53,056 bases of DNA. Source: Melioribacteraceae bacterium (lineage in GTDB: Bacteria > Bacteroidota > Ignavibacteria > Ignavibacteriales > Melioribacteraceae). Of the stretch, positions 45,159-53,056 are shown piece by piece (positions within the stretch are counted from its first letter, which is position 1; each line of letters starts with the position of its first letter). The stretch covers positions 1 to 53,056 of the forward strand of contig JAKIUC010000031.1 in assembly GCA_021647785.1 (NCBI GenBank). Direction: 5' to 3'. The notes below the pieces were generated by a model that was not told the origin of the DNA, ran no database searches, and saw only the letters and a list, made by a program, of their open reading frames with translations. The position numbers and the translations under genes are program-made.

Positions 45159-46435
45159 TAGAGAAAATTGAAAAGATAAATGCTGTAAAGGGTGAACTTA
45201 TTTTACCGGGTGATAAATCAATATCGCATCGTGCAGTGATGTTCTCTGCAATGGCGGATGGAAAATCGACAGTTAAAAATTACCTTAACTCGGAAGATGT
45301 AAACTCAACGGTTGATTGTTTTAGAAAACTCGGCTGTAAGATTGAACAGACGGAAACGGATTTAACCATTGAGGGGAAAGGATTTGGCGGATTCACAAAG
45401 CCAAACTCAGTATTGGATGCAGGCAATTCCGGAACAACTACGCGATTAATTTGTGGTATCCTTGCCACTCAAAAATTTGAGACAACCATTATTGGTGATG
45501 CTTCGCTAAGTAAACGTCCAATGAAAAGGGTGGTTGAGCCACTTTCACAAATGGGTGCAGAAATTGAGACAAGTGAAAAGGGTACTCTCCCGATGAAAAT
45601 ATCTAATGCGAAAGAATTGAAAGCAATTGAGTTTGATATGCTGATTGCATCGGCACAAATAAAGAGTGCTGTGCTGCTTGCAGGCTTGCACATGGATGAA
45701 ACTACTGTGGTTATTGAGCATTCGCGTACACGTAACCACACAGAAACTTTGCTTGGTTTAAGAGTAGAAGAGTTTGATGGATTTAGAAAAATCTATTCCT
45801 CTAAAAAGAATTATCCAAAACCGACGGAGTATATTGTCCCATCTGATATTTCGACTGCTGCTTTTTTTATGGTGTTAGCTCTTAATCTTAAAAATTCGGG
45901 ATTGCTACTTAAAAATGTTTTGTTAAATGAAACTCGTAATGGAATTATAAAAATATTGCAGCAAATGGGTGGAAGAATTGAGATTGAAAATACAAGGGAA
46001 AGTAGTGGCGAAAAACTTGGGGATTTAAGAATATTCAGTAGCAGACTACACAATATTGAAATCAGTGAAGAGATAATTCCAAATATTATTGATGAAATAC
46101 CAATACTTGCAGTTGCAGGATTATTTGCCGAAGGGAAGTTTGTAATTAGAAATGCTGAAGAATTGAGACATAAAGAATCTGATAGAATTGATGCACTCTG
46201 TTCAAACTTCAAAAATCTTGGACTTAACTGCACAGAGTTTGAAGATGGTTTTGAATTGAGTGGAGAAGTAATAAATGAAAATATATTGATTGAAAGTTTT
46301 GATGACCACAGAATAGCAATGGCTTTTGCAATTTTGGGAATGTTGGTTGGTAAAGGGATGAGCATTAATAATTTTGAATCCGTCGCTGTTTCAAATCCAG
46401 AGTTCTTAAAGCAAATTAGATCAATTACTCTATGA
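45155..46435 (+). CDS. aroA: 3-phosphoshikimate 1-carboxyvinyltransferase (EPSP synthase)
   Basis: 426 residues. Start at ATG 45155 (ATGA overlap with the trmH stop) rather than GTG 45143. EPSP synthase marks: Lys21-Ser22 and Arg26 in LPGDKSISHRAVMF, LDAGNSGTTTRL, ASAQIKSAVLLAGL, SDISTAAFFM, the catalytic Asp in IIDEIPILAVAG, ELRHKESDRI and FDDHRIAMAFA. Sixth step of the shikimate pathway: phosphoenolpyruvate plus shikimate 3-phosphate. Located in the cytoplasm. No other aro genes are in the window. Confidence 0.96.
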   Translation: MIEKIEKINAVKGELILPGDKSISHRAVMFSAMADGKSTVKNYLNSEDVNSTVDCFRKLGCKIEQTETDLTIEGKGFGGFTKPNSVLDAGNSGTTTRLICGILATQKFETTIIGDASLSKRPMKRVVEPLSQMGAEIETSEKGTLPMKISNAKELKAIEFDMLIASAQIKSAVLLAGLHMDETTVVIEHSRTRNHTETLLGLRVEEFDGFRKIYSSKKNYPKPTEYIVPSDISTAAFFMVLALNLKNSGLLLKNVLLNETRNGIIKILQQMGGRIEIENTRESSGEKLGDLRIFSSRLHNIEISEEIIPNIIDEIPILAVAGLFAEGKFVIRNAEELRHKESDRIDALCSNFKNLGLNCTEFEDGFELSGEVINENILIESFDDHRIAMAFAILGMLVGKGMSINNFESVAVSNPEFLKQIRSITL

Positions 46436-46503
46436 GATGCTTTTACACAGTTTACCCCTTGCGGGGGGAATCTATGTTTTGGGAACAGATACTCACTAAA
46501 AGC

Positions 46504-46535
46504 ATGACGGAATGACAGAATGACAGAATGAAGGA
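46504..46535. repeat. four 8-bp tandem units
   Basis: ATGACGGA ATGACAGA ATGACAGA ATGAAGGA, in the gap between aroA and the monooxygenase-like gene. The same gap has a C4/G6 palindrome at about 46455 (ACCCCTTGCGGGGGG). A slipped-strand tract is possible; no effect on a gene is evident. Confidence 0.8.
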
Positions 46536-46563
46536 AATTATAAACATATGAAAGAATAAAACT

Positions 46564-46884
46564 ATGATTGCAAAAACACCAAAACCGCCATATTATGCTG
46601 TGATTTTTAGTTCAATAAGAACAGATGGAGATAATGGCTATTCTGAAATGGCTAATAAAATGGTTGAACTGGCACAACAACAAGAAGGGTTTCTTGGTGT
46701 TGAAAGTGCAAGTAATGAAATTGGAATAACAGTTTCATATTGGCGTGATTTAGATTCAATAAAAAAATGGAAAGAAAATGCTGAACATTCAATAGCAAGA
46801 GAAAAAGGACGAAATGAGTGGTATAAAAGTTTTAAGACAAGAATAGCAAAAGTAGAGAGGGATTACAAAAATGAAAAAGAATAA
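46564..46884 (+). CDS. antibiotic biosynthesis monooxygenase (ABM) fold protein
   Basis: 106 residues of the dimeric alpha/beta-barrel ABM fold: YYAVIFSSIRTDGDNGYSEM, QQEGFLGVESASNE, SYWRDLDSIKKWKENAEHS and a final WYKSFKTRIAKVER. The WRDLDSIKKWK stretch with a following His matches heme-degrading-like and quinol oxygenase-like relatives; true activity is unknown. Its end overlaps the DUF3943 gene by 14 bases. Confidence 0.85.
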   Translation: MIAKTPKPPYYAVIFSSIRTDGDNGYSEMANKMVELAQQQEGFLGVESASNEIGITVSYWRDLDSIKKWKENAEHSIAREKGRNEWYKSFKTRIAKVERDYKNEKE

Positions 46885-48301
46885 CGTACGCTTAACAATG
46901 TATAAATTGATATTTTTTTTAATAATCCAAAATCATTACGGGCAGTTTCTCTATTCCTCAAATGCTGATTCTCTAATCTCCCAAAATAATTTCACAAACC
47001 CTGATACTGGGTTGGTTAATAAATACAATCCTCAAAAACCACTTTGGGTACCAGTTGTTGAATCGATTGCTCAAAATTTATTAATGGGAGGTTTTAACTT
47101 TGCAACCGGTTCTGAATTTGCCAAGATTAGTACATCCACAATTGCACATAATTTTGAGCGTGGATGGGCAACAGATGCAGATGGATTTCCGACAAATATG
47201 GTTGGACATCCGATTCAAGGAACAATATATTACAACTTTGCTCGCTCAAGTGGTTATAATTATTGGGTGTCACTTGGTGTTGCATCAATTGGTAGTTGGC
47301 AATGGGAATATTTTATGGAGAACGAACCACCTGCATTGAACGATCAGATTATGACTTCTTATGGCGGGTCGCTAATTGGTGAAGCTCTCTACAGACTTTC
47401 AAGTTTAATTATTGATGAGAGTGTAGTAGGGGCAGAACGGTTTTGGAGGGAACTTGGTGCTGGTATTTTCAATCCGGGTCGCCTATTTAATCGTTTAATT
47501 TATGGAAGAACATCAAGAGTTACAAATGCTCACTTATATAAAAAAGATAATATTTTTGGTGAAGTAGCTTTTGGTGGTAATAATGTTGCAGAGGGAACTA
47601 ATATAAAAGACGGGAATAAAAATCCGATGTTAACATTAGACTTTGTGTATGGAAGACTATTTAAGAGTTCTAAAATTAAGCCATTCGATTTTTTTAGATT
47701 TAGAAGTGCTATCAATTTTGGCAATCAACCACTAATTGGTGAGTTAAGCCTTTACAATATTTTTGCAGGAAATGTAATTCACTTTCAAAATAAAAGTAAG
47801 TTCATCTATGGAATATTTGGATACTTTGATTATCTCGAAAATAATGTTTATCAAGTTGGTGGTACTGGAATTGGATTAGGAATTGGTTACAGAACACCAC
47901 TTAAGAGAAGCGTACATTTTATTGGTACATTAAATGCTGGGGCAATTTTAATGGGCGGTGCAAATTCTGATTATGCTTTAGACAATAATGTCGATTTTCT
48001 TGATTCTGCCAGAACTTACAACATGGGACCTGGAGCATTAATAAAAGCAGAAACAATATTAAGATTTTCATTTGGCTCACTTTATTTGGCTTATGATTTT
48101 TGGTGGATTCATACGTGGGATGGGGCGCCTGGAGATGAGTTTATTGGAATGCTTGCACCGAAACTAAGAGTTAGAGTTTATGAAAACTGGTTTCTTGGTT
48201 TAGAATATTTACTCTATCATAGATTTGGTAGGTACGATAATTTGGAAAACAGAAGATACAGAAATAACGAACAGCGTTTCTTTGTGGGTTATGCTTTTTA
48301 A
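46871..48301 (+). CDS. DUF3943 outer-membrane protein
   Basis: 476 residues with a signal sequence (YKLIFFLIIQNHYGQF). DUF3943 pattern near the N-terminus: ESIAQNLLMGGFNF, NFERGWATDADGFPTNMVGH, PIQGTIYYNFARSSGYNYW, followed by GEALYRLSSLIIDE and beta strands with aromatic ends to a terminal Phe (RRYRNNEQRFFVGYAF). Probably an outer-membrane barrel. Function unknown. Possibly co-transcribed with the upstream ABM gene and the barrel gene downstream (26-base gap). Confidence 0.82.
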   Translation: MKKNNVRLTMYKLIFFLIIQNHYGQFLYSSNADSLISQNNFTNPDTGLVNKYNPQKPLWVPVVESIAQNLLMGGFNFATGSEFAKISTSTIAHNFERGWATDADGFPTNMVGHPIQGTIYYNFARSSGYNYWVSLGVASIGSWQWEYFMENEPPALNDQIMTSYGGSLIGEALYRLSSLIIDESVVGAERFWRELGAGIFNPGRLFNRLIYGRTSRVTNAHLYKKDNIFGEVAFGGNNVAEGTNIKDGNKNPMLTLDFVYGRLFKSSKIKPFDFFRFRSAINFGNQPLIGELSLYNIFAGNVIHFQNKSKFIYGIFGYFDYLENNVYQVGGTGIGLGIGYRTPLKRSVHFIGTLNAGAILMGGANSDYALDNNVDFLDSARTYNMGPGALIKAETILRFSFGSLYLAYDFWWIHTWDGAPGDEFIGMLAPKLRVRVYENWFLGLEYLLYHRFGRYDNLENRRYRNNEQRFFVGYAF

Positions 48302-48327
48302 TATTTAAGTTTTTTTTTGGAGAATAA

Positions 48328-48891
48328 ATGAGAAAGATTTTTTACATATTATTTTTTGTTTTAACAGCAAATCTGTTTGCTCAAAAAAGTAATGAAACAG
48401 AATCGGTTGTTTCATTAACTGCGAGGGCAATTACACCTATTGGAATTTTCTCTGAAAACTGGAATACTGGAGGTGGTATTTATTTAAGCTACGGTTGGGT
48501 ATATTCAGAAGAGTGGGGTGTTCAATTTCAAACAGGATATAATAGATATCGAATAAAACCAGAATCACAATTTACTGAATCACCTAAACTATCAATGTGG
48601 GCATTTCAAATTGGCGGAAGGCACTATTTTCTAAGAGAGAATGTTAAACCTTTCGTTACTGTTTTATCTGGAGTTAATATTATTCGCCTTATTTACAAAA
48701 CAGAAGATGTTAAAGTTGATGAAAGGGATATACATCTAAATTTCCAGATGGGTGGTGGCGTTACTTATCGGGTAATGAATAATCTTGAAATTGAATTGTC
48801 GGTGCTTTACAACTCCCACCTAATAAACCCAAGTATCCCATACAATTTAACTGGATTTGAATATGGAGTTGGTCTGAATTGGATACTCTAA
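48328..48891 (+). CDS. small outer-membrane beta-barrel protein
   Basis: 187 residues: signal peptide (MRKIFYILFFVLTANLFAQ), then about eight amphipathic strands (GIYLSYGWVYSEEWGVQFQ, MWAFQIGGRHYFLREN, NFQMGGGVTYRVMNNLEIEL, FEYGVGLNWIL), as in OmpA/OmpW-like eight-stranded barrels. Unknown role. A TTTTTTTTGGAG run provides its ribosome site. Confidence 0.8.
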   Translation: MRKIFYILFFVLTANLFAQKSNETESVVSLTARAITPIGIFSENWNTGGGIYLSYGWVYSEEWGVQFQTGYNRYRIKPESQFTESPKLSMWAFQIGGRHYFLRENVKPFVTVLSGVNIIRLIYKTEDVKVDERDIHLNFQMGGGVTYRVMNNLEIELSVLYNSHLINPSIPYNLTGFEYGVGLNWIL

Positions 48892-48961
48892 AGTTCAAAA
48901 ATACCAATAGGATAGTAGAATAGAAATAACTATTTTTGCACCCTTAAAAGGAAGTTTAATT

Positions 48962-48989
48962 AAACCTCACAGATAAAGTGAGGTTTTTT
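48962..48989 (+). terminator. terminator-like hairpin in the typA leader
   Basis: Stem AAACCTCAC (48962-48970) with GTGAGGTTT (48978-48986), 7-base loop, then T to 48989. It either ends the barrel-gene transcript or, since a TATTTTTG box lies upstream at 48931, sits inside the typA leader just before its GGAG ribosome site (48994-48997). Confidence 0.75.
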
Positions 48990-49002
48990 ATTTGGAGTTA
49001 AA

Positions 49003-50811
49003 TTGAAAAAAATTAGAAACATTGCAATAATTGCACACGTTGATCATGGCAAAACAACATTAGTTGATGAATTACTTAAGCAGAGTAAAGTATTCAGAAG
49101 TAATCAAATTGTAAAAGAGAGGGTGCTTGATTCCAACGATATAGAGAGAGAGCGTGGTATTACAATCCTTTCAAAGAATATAAGTATTCCATATTTAGAC
49201 TATAAAATTAATCTTATTGATACACCTGGTCACGCAGATTTTGGCGGAGAAGTTGAGCGAGTTCTTAAAATGGCTGATGGTGTACTTTTACTTGTAGATT
49301 CGTTTGAAGGACCAATGCCTCAAACACGATTTGTGCTTGAGAAGGCACTTAACTTACACCTTAAACCAATTGTTGTTATTAATAAGATTGATAGACCAGA
49401 TAACCGTCCGGAAGAAGTACTTGATGAAGTTTACGACCTATTTATTGACCTTGATGCAAATGAAGATCAATTAGATTTTAATTATGTATTTGCAAGTGGA
49501 AGAGATGGCTGGGCAGTTAAAGAATTGAATGATGAACCAAAAGACCTAACAGCACTTCTCGAAACAATAGTGGAAGCTATCCCTCAACCTAAGATGTTAG
49601 AAGGAGATTCTCAAATGCAAGTTACATCTCTAGATTATAACGATTATGTTGGGCGAATTGGAATTGGGCGAGTTTTTAGAGGGTCTTTAAAACGAACAGA
49701 ACCACTAAGCATCATCAAACGGGATGGTACAATTCGTAAAACTGCAATAAAGCAATTATTTGTTTTTGAAGGACTTGGACGTGTAGAAGTAGAAGAGGTA
49801 CAAACTGGTGATATCTGTGCACTTGTTGGTGTTGAAGATATTGATATTGGTGATACCATTGCTGGAGGAGAGGAGCCTGAACCTATGCCAATTATTGCAA
49901 TTGATGAACCAACTATGAGTTTAAATTTTACAATAAATACTTCTCCAGTTCATGGCAAAGAGGGAAAGTATGTAACTTCTCGCCATCTTCACGACAGACT
50001 CTATAAGGAGTTAGAACAAAATGTTGCTCTGCATGTAGAGGATACTAACTCCCCTGATACATACAAAGTATCAGGAAGAGGCATCTTGCATCTTTCTGTA
50101 TTAATGGAAAATATGAGACGTGAAGGTTACGAGTTTGCAGTTGGAGCACCAAAGGTAATTTATAAAGAGATTAATGGTAAAAAAGCTGAACCAATTGAAA
50201 CTCTTGTTATTGATGTTCCGAACGAGCTATCTGGGAAAGTGATTGAAATTGTGAGTAGTAAAAAGGGGGAAATGATTAAAATGGAACCCAAAGGCTCGCT
50301 AACTAAATTGGAATTTCGCATACCTGCACGTGGGTTAATGGGGCTAAGAAATAGAATATTAACTGCCACTTCTGGTGAAGGAACGATGCACCACCGTTTC
50401 TATCAATACGAGTATTTTAAAGGTTCAATTACTCAAAGACAAAATGGAGTACTTATAGCAATGCACCAAGGTTCGGCAACACAATATGCAATTAATTCAT
50501 TGCAGGATAGAGGTAAGTTTTTTATTGATCCTGGTGAGGTAGTTTATTCAGGGCAGGTTGTTGGTGAGTATAATAAAGGTAATGATATTGAAGTGCATTT
50601 AACAAGAGAAAAAAAATTAACAAATATGCGTGCCTCTGGTTCTGATAAAGCTGCTAAAATTGTTCCAGCACTCAAGTTTACTTTGGAAGAATCTCTTGAG
50701 TATATTAAGGATGATGAGCTTATTGAGATAACACCAAAATCTATTAGAATGAGGAAACTTTTTTTAGATCCTCATCGTAGGAAAAAGTTCAATATGCAGG
50801 AAAATGGATAA
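49003..50811 (+). CDS. typA: ribosome-binding translational GTPase TypA/BipA
   Basis: 602 residues, TTG start behind GGAG. GTPase motifs: P-loop AHVDHGKTTLVDELL, switch I ERGITI, DTPGHADFGGEVERV, NKIDRP. EF-G-like domains III and V and the BipA-specific C-terminus (AIRM-like end ITPKSIRMRKLFLDPHRRKK) are complete. It helps large-subunit assembly and stress growth. Ends with NMQENG. Own transcription unit. Confidence 0.96.
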   Translation: MKKIRNIAIIAHVDHGKTTLVDELLKQSKVFRSNQIVKERVLDSNDIERERGITILSKNISIPYLDYKINLIDTPGHADFGGEVERVLKMADGVLLLVDSFEGPMPQTRFVLEKALNLHLKPIVVINKIDRPDNRPEEVLDEVYDLFIDLDANEDQLDFNYVFASGRDGWAVKELNDEPKDLTALLETIVEAIPQPKMLEGDSQMQVTSLDYNDYVGRIGIGRVFRGSLKRTEPLSIIKRDGTIRKTAIKQLFVFEGLGRVEVEEVQTGDICALVGVEDIDIGDTIAGGEEPEPMPIIAIDEPTMSLNFTINTSPVHGKEGKYVTSRHLHDRLYKELEQNVALHVEDTNSPDTYKVSGRGILHLSVLMENMRREGYEFAVGAPKVIYKEINGKKAEPIETLVIDVPNELSGKVIEIVSSKKGEMIKMEPKGSLTKLEFRIPARGLMGLRNRILTATSGEGTMHHRFYQYEYFKGSITQRQNGVLIAMHQGSATQYAINSLQDRGKFFIDPGEVVYSGQVVGEYNKGNDIEVHLTREKKLTNMRASGSDKAAKIVPALKFTLEESLEYIKDDELIEITPKSIRMRKLFLDPHRRKKFNMQENG

Positions 50812-50890
50812 TTGTTGATTTTTAAATATTGATTCCGTTTATTATGTTTATTAATAGATTAAATATAAAAAAAATAAAATGAGGTAAATT

Positions 50891-51262
50891 ATGTCAACAT
50901 TTCATGAATTTAGAAGCCCGCGAAATTTATATGAAAAATTAACAAGGGATAATATAAGATTATCTGAAGAACTGAATGGAGATAATCTTTTTGCTTTTAC
51001 TTCTACCATTGTTCATTTACAACCTTGGATTAAAAATTCACCATTAAGCTCATCAGAAAGAGTACGCCGTTTGTTGAGAAAGGCATCAAGTCATCCATAC
51101 ATGAAAGTATGCAAAGATATTTCTGCTGCAAAAAGATTTTTTAAGCTAGAACTTTTTGAAAATGGTTGCGGACTTCTTCACGTAGGGGATGAACAAATTG
51201 ACGTAAATGATTTTAGAAGAGAACTTGTTGAATTATACGATAACTTCTTTAAGCAGAAATAA
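50891..51262 (+). CDS. hypothetical protein, conserved-looking (123 aa)
   Basis: A good ribosome site (GAGG about 8 bases before the ATG). The composition is soluble and mixed alpha/beta: helical N-terminus (LYEKLTRDNIRLSEEL, SSERVRRLLRKASSHPYMK) and a beta-type end (FKLELFENGCGLLHVGDEQI, DVNDFRRELVELYDNFFKQK). No signal peptide or membrane helix. I do not recognise the family. Base and codon use match typA upstream, so it belongs to the main genome. Confidence 0.7.
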   Translation: MSTFHEFRSPRNLYEKLTRDNIRLSEELNGDNLFAFTSTIVHLQPWIKNSPLSSSERVRRLLRKASSHPYMKVCKDISAAKRFFKLELFENGCGLLHVGDEQIDVNDFRRELVELYDNFFKQK

Positions 51263-51302
51263 ATTAAAGGGATAGTACCAAAGTATTGGAACTCTCCTAT
51301 TT

Positions 51303-51545
51303 CTATTTTTCTGCAATTGCAATTTGAACAATACCAAATGTAGCTTGTTTTACAATTACTTTTTTAAAACCAGCGAGAAGTAATAATTCTTTTAAATCTA
51401 CTTTAGCATCAAACTCATCCACAGATTCGGGTAAGTATGTATATGCTTCTTTATCCTTTGAAATAAGATTTCCGACAAAAGGTAGAATATTTTTGAAGTA
51501 GAAAAGATAAAAATAAATTTTGTAGATAATTCTATGCAGGTACAT
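51303..51545 (-). pseudogene. menG: 3' fragment of menaquinone methyltransferase menG/ubiE, cut at a sequence junction
   Basis: The 80 codons end like MenG/UbiE: YFKNILPFVGNLISKDKEAY, TYLPESVDEF, LLLLAGFKKV, TFGIVQIAIAEK. The AdoMet-binding N-terminal two thirds (about 150 residues) is missing. Upstream of about 51530 the frame no longer looks like the family and meets a TGA at 51567-51569. The base composition also changes there. So this is not a gene that decayed in place but one cut by a join. In the real genome it is probably whole. Confidence 0.82.
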
Positions 51546-51600
51546 GCAGTCTGATAGATTATCCCCTCACAATATCATATCCCTTCCATAAATAATTCAG
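51500..51600. other. probable junction between two unrelated sequences
   Basis: Left side: AT-rich, menG coding on the minus strand. Right side: GC content rises (20 G/C of 60 at 51181-51240 against 29 of 60 at 52201-52260), with a different codon use and a proteobacterial-style gene. No inverted repeats, integrase, tRNA or target duplication are seen at the point of change. A chimeric contig is more likely than a mobile element. Confidence 0.65.
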
Positions 51601-51710
51601 GCACATCACTTACTTTGGCGATTTTAACAAATGGACATAAAGCCGTGAGAATTCTGTGAGAATTCAAATTCATAATGGCCCCTCATTTATTGAAAATTGA
51701 GGAATAAACC

Positions 51711-53039
51711 ATGAAACTGAAAAACAGTATTCGTTCACTGTTGTTACCAGCAGCCATATTATTGACTGCACAGGCGCAAGCATTGGAAGTCAAAGTTAAA
51801 GTAGAGAACTTAAGTCCACAAGGAGGCCTCTATTTCACACCATTGTGGGTCGGTTTTCATGATGGTTCATTCGACTTATATGATCGTGGTGCTGCAGTAT
51901 CAGAAGGCGTTGAAAGATTTGCTGAAGATGGAGATTTTGCGGCATTAAGAGGTGAGTTCGCTGCTGCATCGAACGGTTTGGATGCTGTTGTTTTGAATCC
52001 TGAAGGATTTGCTGGTGCACCCGTATTTGATCCAGGTTTGAGCAGTACTGAAGTTTTTGACTTAGACCCAACCAGTAATCAGTATTTCAGTTATGGCACC
52101 ATGATTTTGCCTTCAAACGATGCCTTCATTGCCAATGGAAGTCCTACGGCTCATCAACTGTTCGATGATGCTGGAGAATTTGTTGGCCCCATTTCTTTTG
52201 TGGTATATGGATCTGAAGTCTTGGATGCTGGCACAGAAGCCAATACCGAAATCGATGCGCCATTCTTAAATCAGACTGCACCCAATACTGGCGAAACCAC
52301 TACCGGTGTGGTTACTTTACACCCAGGTTTTAACGGTTCAGCCAATAACCCTGCAGCTACACCTGTCAACATTTTAGGTGGCAGTTTACCTCCAGGCACC
52401 ACCATTGATCCTGTTTTGGGTGATTTCTCTCAAGGCATATTCCCAATCATGCGCGTGACTATCTCAGCAAATTCTTCCCCAGTACGTTTATCAATCAAAA
52501 ATACTGCTGCTGCTGGCGGTACATTTTTGACGCCAGTTTGGGTTGGCTTTCATGACGGTTCATTTGACACTTATGACAGAGACATGCCCGCATCAGTAGC
52601 TATTGAGCGCATTGCTGAAGATGGTACTACCAGTGCTTTAGTCAGTGATTTTGCTGCTGCGGCCACCACTGGACAAGACGCTGTTGTGATGAATCCTGAA
52701 GGATTTACTGGTGCTCCAGTTTATGAACCAGGTAGTGTATCTACTGAGTTATTTAACTTAGATCCAAGCACGCAAAACCATTTCAGCTACGCAACAATGG
52801 TTATTCCATCAAATGATGCTTTCATTGCCAATGGCAACCCAACAGCACACCGGTTGTTTGACGATAATGGTACTTTTATCGGACCCATTTCATTCAACGT
52901 CTATGGCTCAGCAGTCCTTGATGCCGGAACCGACGATAACACTGAAGTTGATGTTGCATTCTTGAACCAAACAGGCCCTGATACAGGCGTGACGTCAGGC
53001 GATGTGATTACCATTCACCCAGTTTTCAATTGCACTTAG
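51711..53039 (+). CDS. exported protein with two spondin-like repeats, C-terminally cut
   Basis: 442 residues. Sec signal peptide (IRSLLLPAAILLTAQAQA). Two copies of a spondin_N-type domain follow (about 26-245 and 250-442), near parallel: each has GFHDGSFD-YDR, ER-AEDG, NPEGF-GAPV, LDP, PSNDAFIANG-PTAH-LFDD and VYGS-VLDAGT. The first copy continues HPGFNGSANNPAATPVNILG to its end; the second breaks at HPVFNCT and stops, about 50 residues early, exactly where the DNA departs from the repeat (about 53022). So the natural 3' end is missing. Style and GC content are unlike the rest of the window. It looks proteobacterial; secreted, calcium/matrix-binding role by family, not shown. Confidence 0.82.
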   Translation: MKLKNSIRSLLLPAAILLTAQAQALEVKVKVENLSPQGGLYFTPLWVGFHDGSFDLYDRGAAVSEGVERFAEDGDFAALRGEFAAASNGLDAVVLNPEGFAGAPVFDPGLSSTEVFDLDPTSNQYFSYGTMILPSNDAFIANGSPTAHQLFDDAGEFVGPISFVVYGSEVLDAGTEANTEIDAPFLNQTAPNTGETTTGVVTLHPGFNGSANNPAATPVNILGGSLPPGTTIDPVLGDFSQGIFPIMRVTISANSSPVRLSIKNTAAAGGTFLTPVWVGFHDGSFDTYDRDMPASVAIERIAEDGTTSALVSDFAAAATTGQDAVVMNPEGFTGAPVYEPGSVSTELFNLDPSTQNHFSYATMVIPSNDAFIANGNPTAHRLFDDNGTFIGPISFNVYGSAVLDAGTDDNTEVDVAFLNQTGPDTGVTSGDVITIHPVFNCT

Positions 53040-53056
53040 AGTCACCCCAATGCAAC

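Noticed and set aside
45469-46365. Long minus-strand frames opposite aroA
   Set aside because: Shadows of a well-recognised gene; no family features.

Overview
The window is AT-rich bacterial DNA that looks like an Ignavibacteria-type member of the Bacteroidota/Chlorobi lineage. The reasons are type IX secretion (T9SS) C-terminal sorting domains with the NYPNPFNP signature, a TonB receptor next to a DUF4249-like lipoprotein, many TTG/GTG starts, and promoters of the Bacteroidota form TTTG-N19/20-TANNTTTG (best in front of tRNA-Asp and the UvrD-type helicase). This placement is inference from protein style; no ribosomal RNA is present.

Layout. 0.4-7.7 kb (minus strand): a deoxyribose/acetaldehyde operon (deoC, an active aldehyde dehydrogenase and a degenerate ALDH-like partner), then an operon ymdB - DNA methyltransferase - DUF1016 nuclease - folD. 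7.8-10.3 kb: a gene graveyard around tRNA-Asp, with a decayed abiEii toxin gene and a decayed BNR-repeat T9SS protein. Each is interrupted by its own short inverted-repeat element with target duplication. 10.5-18.0 kb: an operon of TonB-dependent receptor, DUF4249-like lipoprotein, rhodanese-like lipoprotein without the catalytic Cys, and a large T9SS cargo. 18-26.8 kb: OPT transporter, single-chain type ISP restriction-modification enzyme, MFSD1-like transporter, PqqD-like protein, outer-membrane barrel, M29-like aminopeptidase. 26.8-27.1 kb: nested inverted repeats. 27.3-30.5 kb: UvrD/PcrA-type helicase and a PPi-type phosphofructokinase closed by a strong bidirectional terminator.

30.6-43.3 kb is a signalling and surface block. 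It holds two paralogous stand-alone receivers that lack the conserved Lys, a small membrane protein between them, a NarL-type regulator divergent from a HisKA sensor kinase, a LysM/FecR-type exported protein, and a 1606-residue protein with about fifteen tandem PKD domains. 43.4-51.3 kb returns to mostly housekeeping genes: higBA, a HicB-like protein, a TrmH-type methyltransferase, aroA, a small monooxygenase-like protein, DUF3943 and barrel proteins, typA, and the 3' end of menG/ubiE.

At about 51.5 kb the sequence changes abruptly. menG is cut off and the rest is clearly more GC-rich, with a two-repeat spondin-domain protein of proteobacterial style. I read this as a chimeric join or a recent foreign insertion, and the last 1.5 kb should not be assigned to the same organism without checking. 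The most unusual native material is the two element-interrupted pseudogenes, the degenerate receiver pair, the methyltransferase/nuclease cassette and the PKD/LysM-FecR pair.
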